Assembly: GCF_000282195.1 (NCBI RefSeq)
Contig: NZ_AKJT01000030.1
Coordinates: 1 to 64,000 of the forward strand
Source: Pseudomonas sp. GM18
GTDB taxonomy: Bacteria > Pseudomonadota > Gammaproteobacteria > Pseudomonadales > Pseudomonadaceae
Length of the DNA: 64,000 nucleotides
Reading direction: 5' to 3'
The translations under genes were made by a program, and so were the position numbers. Shown one piece after another: positions 57,867 to 64,000 of the stretch (position 1 is the stretch's first letter; the number at the start of each line of letters is the position of its first letter). A model generated the notes under the pieces. It was not told the DNA's origin. It made no database searches and saw nothing but the letters and a program-made list of their open reading frames with translations.

Positions 57867-58785
57867 AGATCCCTTGCGGGGTCTCTTCACCACCCAACGC
57901 TTCAACCAGTGCCGGCAGGAAGTCGCCGAAGGTCAGCATCATCAGGGTGAAGCTGGCGTCCAGTTGGCCCAGGGCTTCGTCGCCACCGTCCTGTTCCGCC
58001 TGATCTTGCAGCAGGTCTTCGAACTTCAGGCGCTTGACCACCATTTTGTCGTCGAGCACGAACGACAGTTTGTCCTGCCAGGCCAGCGACAGTTGAGTGA
58101 CCACTTTGCCGGTGCTCAGGTGCAGCTGGATTTCTTCGCTGGTCAGGTCCTGACGCTTGCAGCGCACGATGCCGCCGTCTTCATGGGTGTCGCGCAGTTC
58201 GCACTCGTCCAGCACAAAGAAATCGTCTGCGGCTTTCTGAGTGGTAACCCACTCGGTCATAGTCGCGGTCGGCGACATCTTCACTGTCAGCGGACGCACC
58301 GGCAGCGAGCCGATCACTTCGCGCAGGGTGGACAGCAAGTCCTCGGCACGTTTCGGGCTGGCCGAGTTAACCAGGATCAGGCCCTGTTTCGGCGCGATGG
58401 CGGCGAAGGTCGACGAGCGACGGATAAAGGCGCGGGGCAGGAAGGCCTGGATGATTTCATCCTTGATCTGATCGCGTTCCTTTTTATAGACCTTGCGCAT
58501 TTGTTCGGCTTCGATCTCTTCGACCTTTTCCTTCACTGCGTCACGCACGACGCTGCCCGGCAGAATGCGTTCTTCTTTACGGGCGGCGATCAGCAGGAAG
58601 TCTCCGCTGACGTGTACCAGCGGTGCGTCTTCGCCCTTGCCGAATGGCGCGACGAAACCGTAGGTGGTCAACTCCTGGCTTGCACATGGACGCGCCAGTT
58701 TGGTGGCCAGTGCAGTTTCCAACGCCTCGGCATCAAAAGGCAGATCTTGGGTTAGGCGATAGATAAGCAGGTTTTTGAACCACAT
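57865..58785 (-). CDS. rdgC: Recombination-associated protein RdgC
   Basis: A 306-residue DNA-binding protein forming a ring-like dimer around duplex DNA that counteracts RecA. The N-terminus is [18 protein letters not shown], and the middle shows [29 protein letters not shown], typical of RdgC. The ATG at 58785 is used; an upstream in-frame ATG lacks a Shine-Dalgarno. It is transcribed alone, away from the tRNA cluster. Confidence 0.96.
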   Translation of the reverse strand: MWFKNLLIYRLTQDLPFDAEALETALATKLARPCASQELTTYGFVAPFGKGEDAPLVHVSGDFLLIAARKEERILPGSVVRDAVKEKVEEIEAEQMRKVYKKERDQIKDEIIQAFLPRAFIRRSSTFAAIAPKQGLILVNSASPKRAEDLLSTLREVIGSLPVRPLTVKMSPTATMTEWVTTQKAADDFFVLDECELRDTHEDGGIVRCKRQDLTSEEIQLHLSTGKVVTQLSLAWQDKLSFVLDDKMVVKRLKFEDLLQDQAEQDGGDEALGQLDASFTLMMLTFGDFLPALVEALGGEETPQGI

Positions 58786-58895
58786 GGGGTGAGTCTCTCC
58801 TTTATACAAAGGGGGGCATTATTGTCTTCGCCGGGTCATAGGCCAACCCTTCTCTAAGCCTTTGGAAGGCCTGAGAAAATTATTTAAAAAAGTGC

Positions 58896-58924
58896 TTGCC
58901 AGAGGTTGGGTCGCTCCGTAGAAT
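58896..58924 (+). promoter_or_regulatory. Promoter of tRNA-Val/Asp cassette 1
   Basis: TTGCCA (58896-58901) and TAGAAT (58919-58924) are spaced by 17 bases; a GC-rich discriminator (GCGCGCC) follows, as is usual for stringently controlled stable-RNA promoters. It precedes the first tRNA by about 20 bases. Confidence 0.75.
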
Positions 58925-58944
58925 GCGCGCCACACCGAAGCGAA

Positions 58945-59020
58945 GGGTGATTAGCTCAGCTGGGAGAGCGTCTGCCTTACAAGCAGAATGTCGGCGGTTC
59001 GATCCCGTCATCACCCACCA
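58945..59020 (+). tRNA. tRNA-Val (anticodon TAC), copy 1
   Basis: A 76-nt cloverleaf with 7-bp acceptor stem GGGTGAT/ATCACCC, D-loop AGCTCAGCTGGGAGAGC, anticodon stem TCTGC/GCAGA with loop CTTACAA (anticodon TAC), T-arm GGTTCGATCCC, discriminator A and encoded CCA. It reads GUA and wobble partners. A second copy lies at 59314. Confidence 0.97.
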
Positions 59021-59039
59021 TTCGTTTCAAGTGTTTAGC

Positions 59040-59116
59040 GCAGCGGTAGTTCAGTCGGTTAGAATACCGGCCTGTCACGCCGGGGGTCGCGGGTTCGAGT
59101 CCCGTCCGCTGCGCCA
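59040..59116 (+). tRNA. tRNA-Asp (anticodon GTC), copy 1
   Basis: A 77-nt tRNA with acceptor GCAGCGG/CCGCTGC, discriminator G and CCA; anticodon arm CCGGCCTGTCACGCCGG holds GTC; T-arm GGGTTCGAGTCCC. It is co-transcribed with tRNA-Val, 19 bases away. Confidence 0.97.
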
Positions 59117-59156
59117 TATTCGGTAACCTGGACCACTGAACGCCAGGTCACCACGG

Positions 59157-59182
59157 AAAAACCCGCTGAGGCGGGTTTTTTT
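59157..59182 (+). terminator. Terminator of tRNA cassette 1
   Basis: AAAAACCCGC-TGAG-GCGGGTTTTTTT: an intrinsic terminator about 40 bases after tRNA-Asp copy 1. Confidence 0.92.
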
Positions 59183-59263
59183 CTGTCTCAAGTTTGTACC
59201 TTGTTCCATCGGGTTGTGTCGTTTCACCGGTTTTCGGATTTTTTGAAAAAAACTTCAATTAAA

Positions 59264-59293
59264 TCAACACTTTACGAAAACTTGTGGCATAAT
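59264..59293 (+). promoter_or_regulatory. Promoter of tRNA-Val/Asp cassette 2
   Basis: CATAAT (59288-59293) is a near-consensus -10, with a weaker -35 (TCAACA, 59264-59269; 18-base spacer) in an AT-rich stretch that may be an UP-like element. The second cassette therefore has its own promoter. Confidence 0.55.
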
Positions 59294-59313
59294 GCGTCCC
59301 GTAACGAAGCGAA

Positions 59314-59389
59314 GGGTGATTAGCTCAGCTGGGAGAGCGTCTGCCTTACAAGCAGAATGTCGGCGGTTCGATCCCGTCATCACCCACCA
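59314..59389 (+). tRNA. tRNA-Val (anticodon TAC), copy 2
   Basis: Identical to copy 1 over its whole 76 nt, including the CCA. The anticodon is TAC. It belongs to a second cassette with its own promoter and terminator. Confidence 0.97.
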
Positions 59390-59408
59390 TTCGTTTCAAG
59401 CGTTTCGC

Positions 59409-59485
59409 GCAGCGGTAGTTCAGTCGGTTAGAATACCGGCCTGTCACGCCGGGGGTCGCGGGTTCGAGTCCCGTCCGCTGCGCCA
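59409..59485 (+). tRNA. tRNA-Asp (anticodon GTC), copy 2
   Basis: Identical to copy 1 over its 77 nt. It is separated by 19 bases from tRNA-Val copy 2, the same spacing as in cassette 1. Confidence 0.97.
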
Positions 59486-59524
59486 TATTCGGTATCTGGA
59501 ACACTGAACGCCAGATCACCACAG

Positions 59525-59549
59525 AAAGCCCGCTTAATGCGGGCTTTTT
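59525..59549 (+). terminator. Terminator of tRNA cassette 2
   Basis: AAAGCCCGC-TTAAT-GCGGGCTTTTT. It occupies the same position as the terminator of cassette 1 but has a different stem sequence. Confidence 0.92.
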
Positions 59550-59637
59550 GCTGTCTGGGATTTGGCTTTGTGCCGGATTCACTGAAAAAGCGACCTGTTC
59601 GGGTAAGGCCAGCAATTTCCGCTATGCCACATTCCTT

Positions 59638-59769
59638 GTAGCAGCTGCCGAAGGCTGCGTTCGGCTGCGTAGCAGTCGTAAAACCAGAGATTGTGGTGTG
59701 TCAGGCAGACTGCGTCAGTCGATTTCACGACTGCTTCGCAGCCGAACGCAGCCTTCGGCAGCTGCTACA
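59638..59769. repeat. REPIN: two inverted REP sequences
   Basis: TGTAGCAGCTGCCGAAGGC at 59638 and its inverse ending GCAGCTGCTACA at 59769 bracket a pair of inner segments (GCTGCGTTCGGCTGCG and CGCAGCCGAACGCAGC). The arms are nearly perfect. It is the same repeat family as at 39264-39403 and sits between the tRNA cluster and the catalase-like gene. Confidence 0.85.
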
Positions 59770-59796
59770 GATCTCATTCCGGCTTAAGTGTCTTGT

Positions 59797-60933
59797 TCAT
59801 TGTTCGGCGTTGCGGCTGTGCCGGTAGTCACTCACGGCTTCGTACACCGCTTTGCGTAACCGGTTGATGCCGCCAATCGGCCGATGGGCTTCAAGGCCGA
59901 ACCATGGGTTGAACGACAGGTTGTCGCATTGCAGATTCAGCGCCGGGGTGTCGAAATCCTGGGCGGGCAGCTTGATCCTGGCCACGGTTTCGAAGGGTGC
60001 GTCGCGTTCACGCCACTCGATGCTGGTGTCTTCGATCGGCATGTACTGGCCCGGATCCTGACGCTGAACCTGTAGAACGAAACAGGCCGGCACCCGGTCA
60101 GTCGACAACTGCTGGTTCAACGCGCTGCGCAAAAAATTTGGCAGGTTTTGATTTTGCGTGGGCAACGTGTAGGCCGGGCAACTATCAGGATCCGGCAACA
60201 CCCGGAATTTGACGTTGGCCTCACCAAACTTGTACGGCGAAACCGAAAAGTAGGTGGTCTGGGTCGGGCTTGCCGGGGCGGGGGAGAGTGTCGCCAGTGC
60301 AATAAACAGGTGGCGAACCTGCCAGGTGCGCGGGTCCCAAGCCGGGAAGAACGCCATCACCTTTTTTCCGTCAGCCTGAGCGGCCACGTTCTGACGATAC
60401 TCGGCGACGTCGCTGACAAAGAAGTTCGGATGGTTGAACATCACGAAATCCTGTTCGTTACGCCCTTGTCGATCACTCAGCAGCTGTTTACCCGGCACAT
60501 CGAACAACTTGATCGCCATGCCCCGGGCATCGCGGATGCTGTCGAACTGCGGATAGGCATTGCCATTGGACAGCCGCATCGTCGCTTGCCAGGTTTTGCC
60601 GGGTTCGCTGAACACGCCTTGGCGCAGCGCTGTCGCCAGATCCGGCAACACCTGAACCTCGGCTTTCACGCAGCCATGGGCCTTGGCATGGGCGTCGCGT
60701 AGATAGCGGGTACTTTCTCGGTGTTGATCGACGATCCGTACCGCCGTCTGGATGATGTCCCGGGTCATCGCCGCTTCGCCGTCCGGAATCAGCTCTTCAG
60801 CCGACACCGGGCCGCGATGCTGCCAGGCGGACCACGCCATGGTCAGTGCCCAGCCGAGTACCCCCAGACCCAACAACCACAGCAGGGTTTTACCAAGGAA
60901 GGCACCCAGACGCAGCCAGAGCGTGATCAGCAT
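59797..60933 (-). CDS. Membrane-anchored catalase-like haem protein
   Basis: A 378-residue protein with an N-terminal membrane anchor (about residues 4-33) and a minimal catalase-fold domain. Visible catalase landmarks are R79-x-x-H82-A-K (distal His), N167 in FNHPNFFVSD (distal Asn, matching the GNNTPVFF block) and the proximal R360-x-x-x-Y364 near the C-terminus. It is much shorter than monofunctional catalases (about 480 residues and more). It is 3 bases downstream of a di-haem protein gene, so the two are co-transcribed. Related mini-catalases act on organic hydroperoxides. Confidence 0.85.
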   Translation of the reverse strand: MLITLWLRLGAFLGKTLLWLLGLGVLGWALTMAWSAWQHRGPVSAEELIPDGEAAMTRDIIQTAVRIVDQHRESTRYLRDAHAKAHGCVKAEVQVLPDLATALRQGVFSEPGKTWQATMRLSNGNAYPQFDSIRDARGMAIKLFDVPGKQLLSDRQGRNEQDFVMFNHPNFFVSDVAEYRQNVAAQADGKKVMAFFPAWDPRTWQVRHLFIALATLSPAPASPTQTTYFSVSPYKFGEANVKFRVLPDPDSCPAYTLPTQNQNLPNFLRSALNQQLSTDRVPACFVLQVQRQDPGQYMPIEDTSIEWRERDAPFETVARIKLPAQDFDTPALNLQCDNLSFNPWFGLEAHRPIGGINRLRKAVYEAVSDYRHSRNAEQ

Positions 60934-60936
60934 GGA

Positions 60937-62787
60937 TCAATCCTTTTGACTAATGAGGTGGTCTGGCAATTGCGACTCCAGCGGGCCGCCCAACACTTTC
61001 AAGTATTCCAGCAGCGCCCAGCGCTCTTGCGGTTGCAGCAGGCGACCGATCACGCCATTACCGCGCTCGCCTGCGCGGAATTCGTGACCGCTGTTGTGGT
61101 TGCCGGTAATGCGCGTGTCGAACACAAAACCGTTGTTGAAGGCTTCGGTGCGATAGCCCAAGTGTTTGGGATCGTATTCGAAGGTGCCCTTGTAGAACGT
61201 TGTTGCGCGTTCATCCTGGGGCGAGAGAAGTTGGTAAATGCTCGGCACCGAACCGTTGTGCAGGAACGGTGGCGTGGCCCAGACGCCCGCCAATGGTCGG
61301 GCTTTATAGCTGCGCAATTCCTGAACGCCGATAGGCAGGCCGAAACCGTCCAGGTTTGGACGCTCCGCTGGCGTCACATTGGCTGCGCGGTAGGCCTGGT
61401 TCCCCACGAAAGCAGTGACGTAGGCCAGCCCCTTGGCCACAGACAACTGGCTCAAATCCAAGGGTTCCGTGGGTTTTGGATGCAGTTGCACGTCCAGTTG
61501 CGCAAGCTCTGCCGGATCCCACTTCAAGGCCGTCAGATCGAAGCGATGGTCGGCAATATTGTTGGCGGCGCCGGGGTCTGTGCCAATCACCTCCACGGGC
61601 AGCAATTTCAGATGTTGCACCGGTCTGCCGTCGCTTTGGGTGACGCGGGGTATGTGGCATCCGGCGCAGTTTTCAGCGAATAGAGCGCGGCCTTTCGCGG
61701 CCAGGGGCTTGTCGATGGTGCCCAGCAGGGCTTCTGGCCAGGCGGGTGGCTTGAGTCGTTGCAGGGTTTGTTCGATCCGGTGCAGATCGCGCACCCGGAC
61801 GCTGGACGGGTAGCGGTCGTCGCCCTTGAGGGGCTGCCCACTGCCGTCGAAGAAATTCAGCGTGGCGCCGACACCCAGAGCCTCGCCAATGTTGCGGGCC
61901 ATCGGTTGCTGCGCCGAACCGTTCCACTGCACCCAGTCGAAGGTCCACATGTCCCACAGTTGCGGGTAGTCCACCGGCGCGTTGGCCACGCGGTAGTTGG
62001 CCGGCGAAATGGCGTCGCCGAAGCTGGCGTTGGCAATGCGCCCGAAGGCGTCGGTACGGCCGGGGCCTTCTTCGGTGGGGTAGAGCCCGCGATGGGTGTC
62101 GTTCCAGGCCACCTTCAAGAAGGTATCGAGTGAGATTTTGAAGTCCTGGCGTAGCTGTTGATGCCGGGCGTCGTAGTCCTGACCCAAAACATTGCGCGCG
62201 AAACGTTCGAATTTCCACGGGTTGTAATAAGTCGAGGCGAGGCTGGCCACCAGTGCCTGGCCGAAGCTGCCGCCACGCAGGGTCGGGACGCTGGACGGCA
62301 ACACATGCTGGGCCGAGCCGCCGTCGATGCGCACGGCCTGGCCATTGAAGCGCAATTCGCCGGTGTGGCAGGCGGCGCAGGTGATGTCCAGAAACTCTTC
62401 CTGGCTGCCAGGGTTTTGATGACGGGCAAAACCGACGGGCAGGTTACCAGGATTGTTTGGTGTGGCTTTCTGGCCTGGATCGATCAGAAAACCAAAGCGT
62501 GCGAGGTATTCGGGAGCGGCGAATCGTTTTTGCGAGAAGGGCAGTTCGAGGGCGTTGAACCAGTCATAGCGCAAGCCTTTGACCTGGGTGCCTTGAGGCG
62601 TGAAATAGTAGGCTTGGCGGTCTGCGGCACTCCATTGCTCCAGGTAATGCACCTGTTGCGCCGGTGACCAGGCCGGCAATTTCGGGTTGGCGACGTAGTA
62701 CAGCACCACCGCAAGGCCCAGCCCCAGCAGTACTGCGATCAGAATCAGCAAGCGGAATATGAGGCGCAAGATAAACATCCTTGTCAA
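60937..62787 (-). CDS. Membrane-anchored di-haem cytochrome c, RoxA/MauG-like
   Basis: A 616-residue exported protein with an N-terminal anchor (about 5-33). Two covalent-haem motifs are present: CAACH (137-141) and CAGCH (374-378). The C-terminal PPFLHNGSVPSIYQLL segment is typical of the CcpA/MauG/RoxA superfamily. The size and spacing are closer to RoxA-type than to MauG (about 370 residues) or CcpA. The TTG at 62787 has GAGG six bases upstream; an ATG at 62778 is the alternative. It heads a two-gene operon with the catalase-like gene. Confidence 0.85.
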   Translation of the reverse strand: MTRMFILRLIFRLLILIAVLLGLGLAVVLYYVANPKLPAWSPAQQVHYLEQWSAADRQAYYFTPQGTQVKGLRYDWFNALELPFSQKRFAAPEYLARFGFLIDPGQKATPNNPGNLPVGFARHQNPGSQEEFLDITCAACHTGELRFNGQAVRIDGGSAQHVLPSSVPTLRGGSFGQALVASLASTYYNPWKFERFARNVLGQDYDARHQQLRQDFKISLDTFLKVAWNDTHRGLYPTEEGPGRTDAFGRIANASFGDAISPANYRVANAPVDYPQLWDMWTFDWVQWNGSAQQPMARNIGEALGVGATLNFFDGSGQPLKGDDRYPSSVRVRDLHRIEQTLQRLKPPAWPEALLGTIDKPLAAKGRALFAENCAGCHIPRVTQSDGRPVQHLKLLPVEVIGTDPGAANNIADHRFDLTALKWDPAELAQLDVQLHPKPTEPLDLSQLSVAKGLAYVTAFVGNQAYRAANVTPAERPNLDGFGLPIGVQELRSYKARPLAGVWATPPFLHNGSVPSIYQLLSPQDERATTFYKGTFEYDPKHLGYRTEAFNNGFVFDTRITGNHNSGHEFRAGERGNGVIGRLLQPQERWALLEYLKVLGGPLESQLPDHLISQKD

Positions 62788-63038
62788 TTTGTACCTCTCT
62801 TATGCCTCAGCTGACGAAGTGCGGCAAGAGGCCATTACGCCAAGGGCTGTGGGAACCGGCATCTGGGTCTGTGAGAGCCAGATGACAGAAGCTTCATCCT
62901 TCTAATCCCGAAATGCGTTTAAACACCTGAACTTATCGGAAGTTTCCTGCTCTCATGCCGGTAGCCATTGGTCGTGGCCGCCTGATAAGCTCGCGGCTTT
63001 ACTCGATTGCCCTTTAGGCGCATGAACAAGGAAATAGC
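62788..63038. other. Divergent intergenic region
   Basis: 251 bases between the divergent di-haem gene and the FKBP gene. No gene is visible. Both promoters must lie here; AT-rich patches occur around 62925-62950, but no single clear consensus stands out. Confidence 0.4.
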
Positions 63039-63752
63039 ATGAAACAGCATCGGTTGGCGGCGGCGGTGGCCCTGGTTGGCCTGGTACTTGCGGGTTGTGA
63101 TTCGCAGACCAGCGTAGAGCTGAAAACCCCGGCGCAAAAAGCTTCCTACGGCATTGGCCTGAACATGGGCAAAAGCCTGGCTCAGGAAGGCATGGATGAT
63201 CTGGACTCCAAAGCCGTAGCCCAAGGCATCGAAGATGCCGTCGGCAAGAAAGAACAGAAACTGAAGGATGAGGAACTGGTTGAAGCCTTCGCAGCGCTGC
63301 AGAAGCGTGCCGAAGAGCGTTTGGCCAAGATGAGCGAAGAGTCGGCAGCCGCCGGCAAAAAATTCCTCGAAGAGAATGGCAAGAAAGCCGGTGTCGTCAC
63401 CACGGCTTCCGGCCTGCAATACGAAGTGGTCAAGAAGGCCGATGGCCCACAGCCTAAGCCGACCGACGTAGTGACTGTTCACTACACCGGTAAACTGACC
63501 AACGGCACCGTTTTCGACAGTTCCGTCGAGCGCGGCAGCCCGATCGATCTGCCGGTCAGCGGTGTGATTCCGGGTTGGGTCGAAGGCCTGCAACTGATGC
63601 ACGTTGGCGAGAAGTACAAACTGTACATCCCTAGCGACCTGGCTTACGGCGCCCAAAGCCCTAGCCCGGCGATTCCAGCCAACTCGGTGCTGGTATTCGA
63701 CCTGGAGCTGCTGGCCATCAAGGATCCAGCCAAACAAGACGACGCCAAGTAA
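63039..63752 (+). CDS. FKBP-type peptidyl-prolyl isomerase lipoprotein
   Basis: A 237-residue lipoprotein (MKQHRLAAAVALVGLVLAGC, Cys20) with an N-terminal helical dimerisation domain (KTPAQKASYGIGLNMGKSL, about 30-115) and a C-terminal FKBP domain (about 125-228: VTVHYTGKLTNGTVFDSS, GVIPGWVEGLQLM, YGAQSPSPAIPANSVLVFDLELL). It resembles FkpA/FklB/Mip in build. A periplasmic, membrane-anchored folding role is expected. AAGGAA precedes the ATG. Confidence 0.94.
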   Translation: MKQHRLAAAVALVGLVLAGCDSQTSVELKTPAQKASYGIGLNMGKSLAQEGMDDLDSKAVAQGIEDAVGKKEQKLKDEELVEAFAALQKRAEERLAKMSEESAAAGKKFLEENGKKAGVVTTASGLQYEVVKKADGPQPKPTDVVTVHYTGKLTNGTVFDSSVERGSPIDLPVSGVIPGWVEGLQLMHVGEKYKLYIPSDLAYGAQSPSPAIPANSVLVFDLELLAIKDPAKQDDAK

Positions 63753-63768
63753 TCCGCGTCTGCTCTGA

Positions 63769-63800
63769 CAACAACGCCTCGCTTATGCGGGGCGTTGTTG
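63769..63800 (+). terminator. Hairpin after the FKBP gene
   Basis: CAACAACGCC (63769-63778) and GGCGTTGTTG (63791-63800) form a perfect 10-bp stem with a 12-nt loop, 17 bases after the stop codon. The T tail is missing, so it may be a weak terminator or mRNA-end stabiliser. No gene is seen from here to the window end (64000). Confidence 0.65.
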
Positions 63801-64000
63801 CATCTGGGGTTCAGTGAAGGTAAACAAAGCGAACGGATGCGGTACGCTGGAGTCATAGCCAGTGAGAGTGCCCGAGCTAGACGGACCGGTGCGCCAAGTC
63901 AATGAAATCTTGGGTTTTTTTATGTGAGTAAAAAACGCCCGATCTGAGCAGGGCCCTTGTGAAACGGGGCTTCCAGCGGTGAAATGCAGCTCTGTTCACA

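Noticed and set aside
58945-59485. tRNA cluster as an integration site with a genomic island
   Set aside because: No integrase, attL/attR-like partial tRNA copy or island-like composition lies on either side; the duplication is of whole cassettes.

Overview
This window looks like a chromosomal segment of a fluorescent-group Pseudomonas (P. fluorescens/P. koreensis-like). The reasons are the gene order (gltA / sdhCDAB-sucAB-lpd-sucCD, then htpG, purMN, hda, an aerobic cob operon, rmuC and rdgC), proteins that read as typical Pseudomonas versions, GC-rich codon use, and Pseudomonas-type REP/REPIN repeats. I see no prophage, IS element, integrase or CRISPR array. Most of the window is core genome, with a few accessory-looking transporter/regulator islands.

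Layout. 0.2-13.3 kb holds the TCA-cycle block: gltA on the minus strand, divergent from sdhCDAB-sucAB-lpd-sucCD. Strong sigma-70 promoters face away from each other in the gltA/sdhC gap, and there is a structured spacer before sucC. 13.5-29.2 kb is a housekeeping stretch: a BrnQ transporter, a DUF599 protein, a small lipoprotein, two thioesterases followed by htpG (with a sigma-32-like promoter), a dienelactone hydrolase-like protein, pirin, OsmC, a DUF3108 protein, purMN, a DUF2066 protein, a PerM-type permease, hda and two NlpC/P60 lipoproteins. 30.0-39.2 kb is a B12-riboswitch-controlled operon of ten genes (cobO, cobB, bluB, cbiB, cobD, cobQ, cobU, cobT, cobC, cobS) covering the a,c-amidation, adenosylation and nucleotide-loop steps of adenosylcobalamin synthesis. 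39.4-41.9 kb is a MarR/MFS unit with two matching palindromes, a 40-residue membrane peptide and a periplasmic glutathione peroxidase.

41.9-50.7 kb holds a FadL-type porin, two small orphan genes, a gene-poor stretch of about 1 kb, a Sel1-like protein, rmuC and a 1,156-residue transporter-kinase-receiver hybrid. 50.9-58.8 kb carries a TetR/MFS pair with a long operator-like inverted repeat, a cupin, a TDT exporter, an MFS-PlsC fusion, a guanidinium exporter gene (sugE/gdx) behind a guanidine-II (mini-ykkC) riboswitch, a bile-acid/sodium-symporter family gene and rdgC. 58.9-59.6 kb has a tandemly duplicated tRNA-Val/tRNA-Asp cassette. 59.8-62.8 kb has a two-gene operon for a RoxA/MauG-like di-haem protein and a membrane-anchored catalase-like haem protein. 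The window closes with an FKBP-type lipoprotein isomerase.

The least explained unit is the di-haem/catalase-like pair. The clearest regulatory finds are the guanidine-II riboswitch, the duplicated MarR operator with a possibly leaderless marR, and the hairpin-rich lpd-sucC spacer. All assignments come from reading motifs and context; no database search was run.
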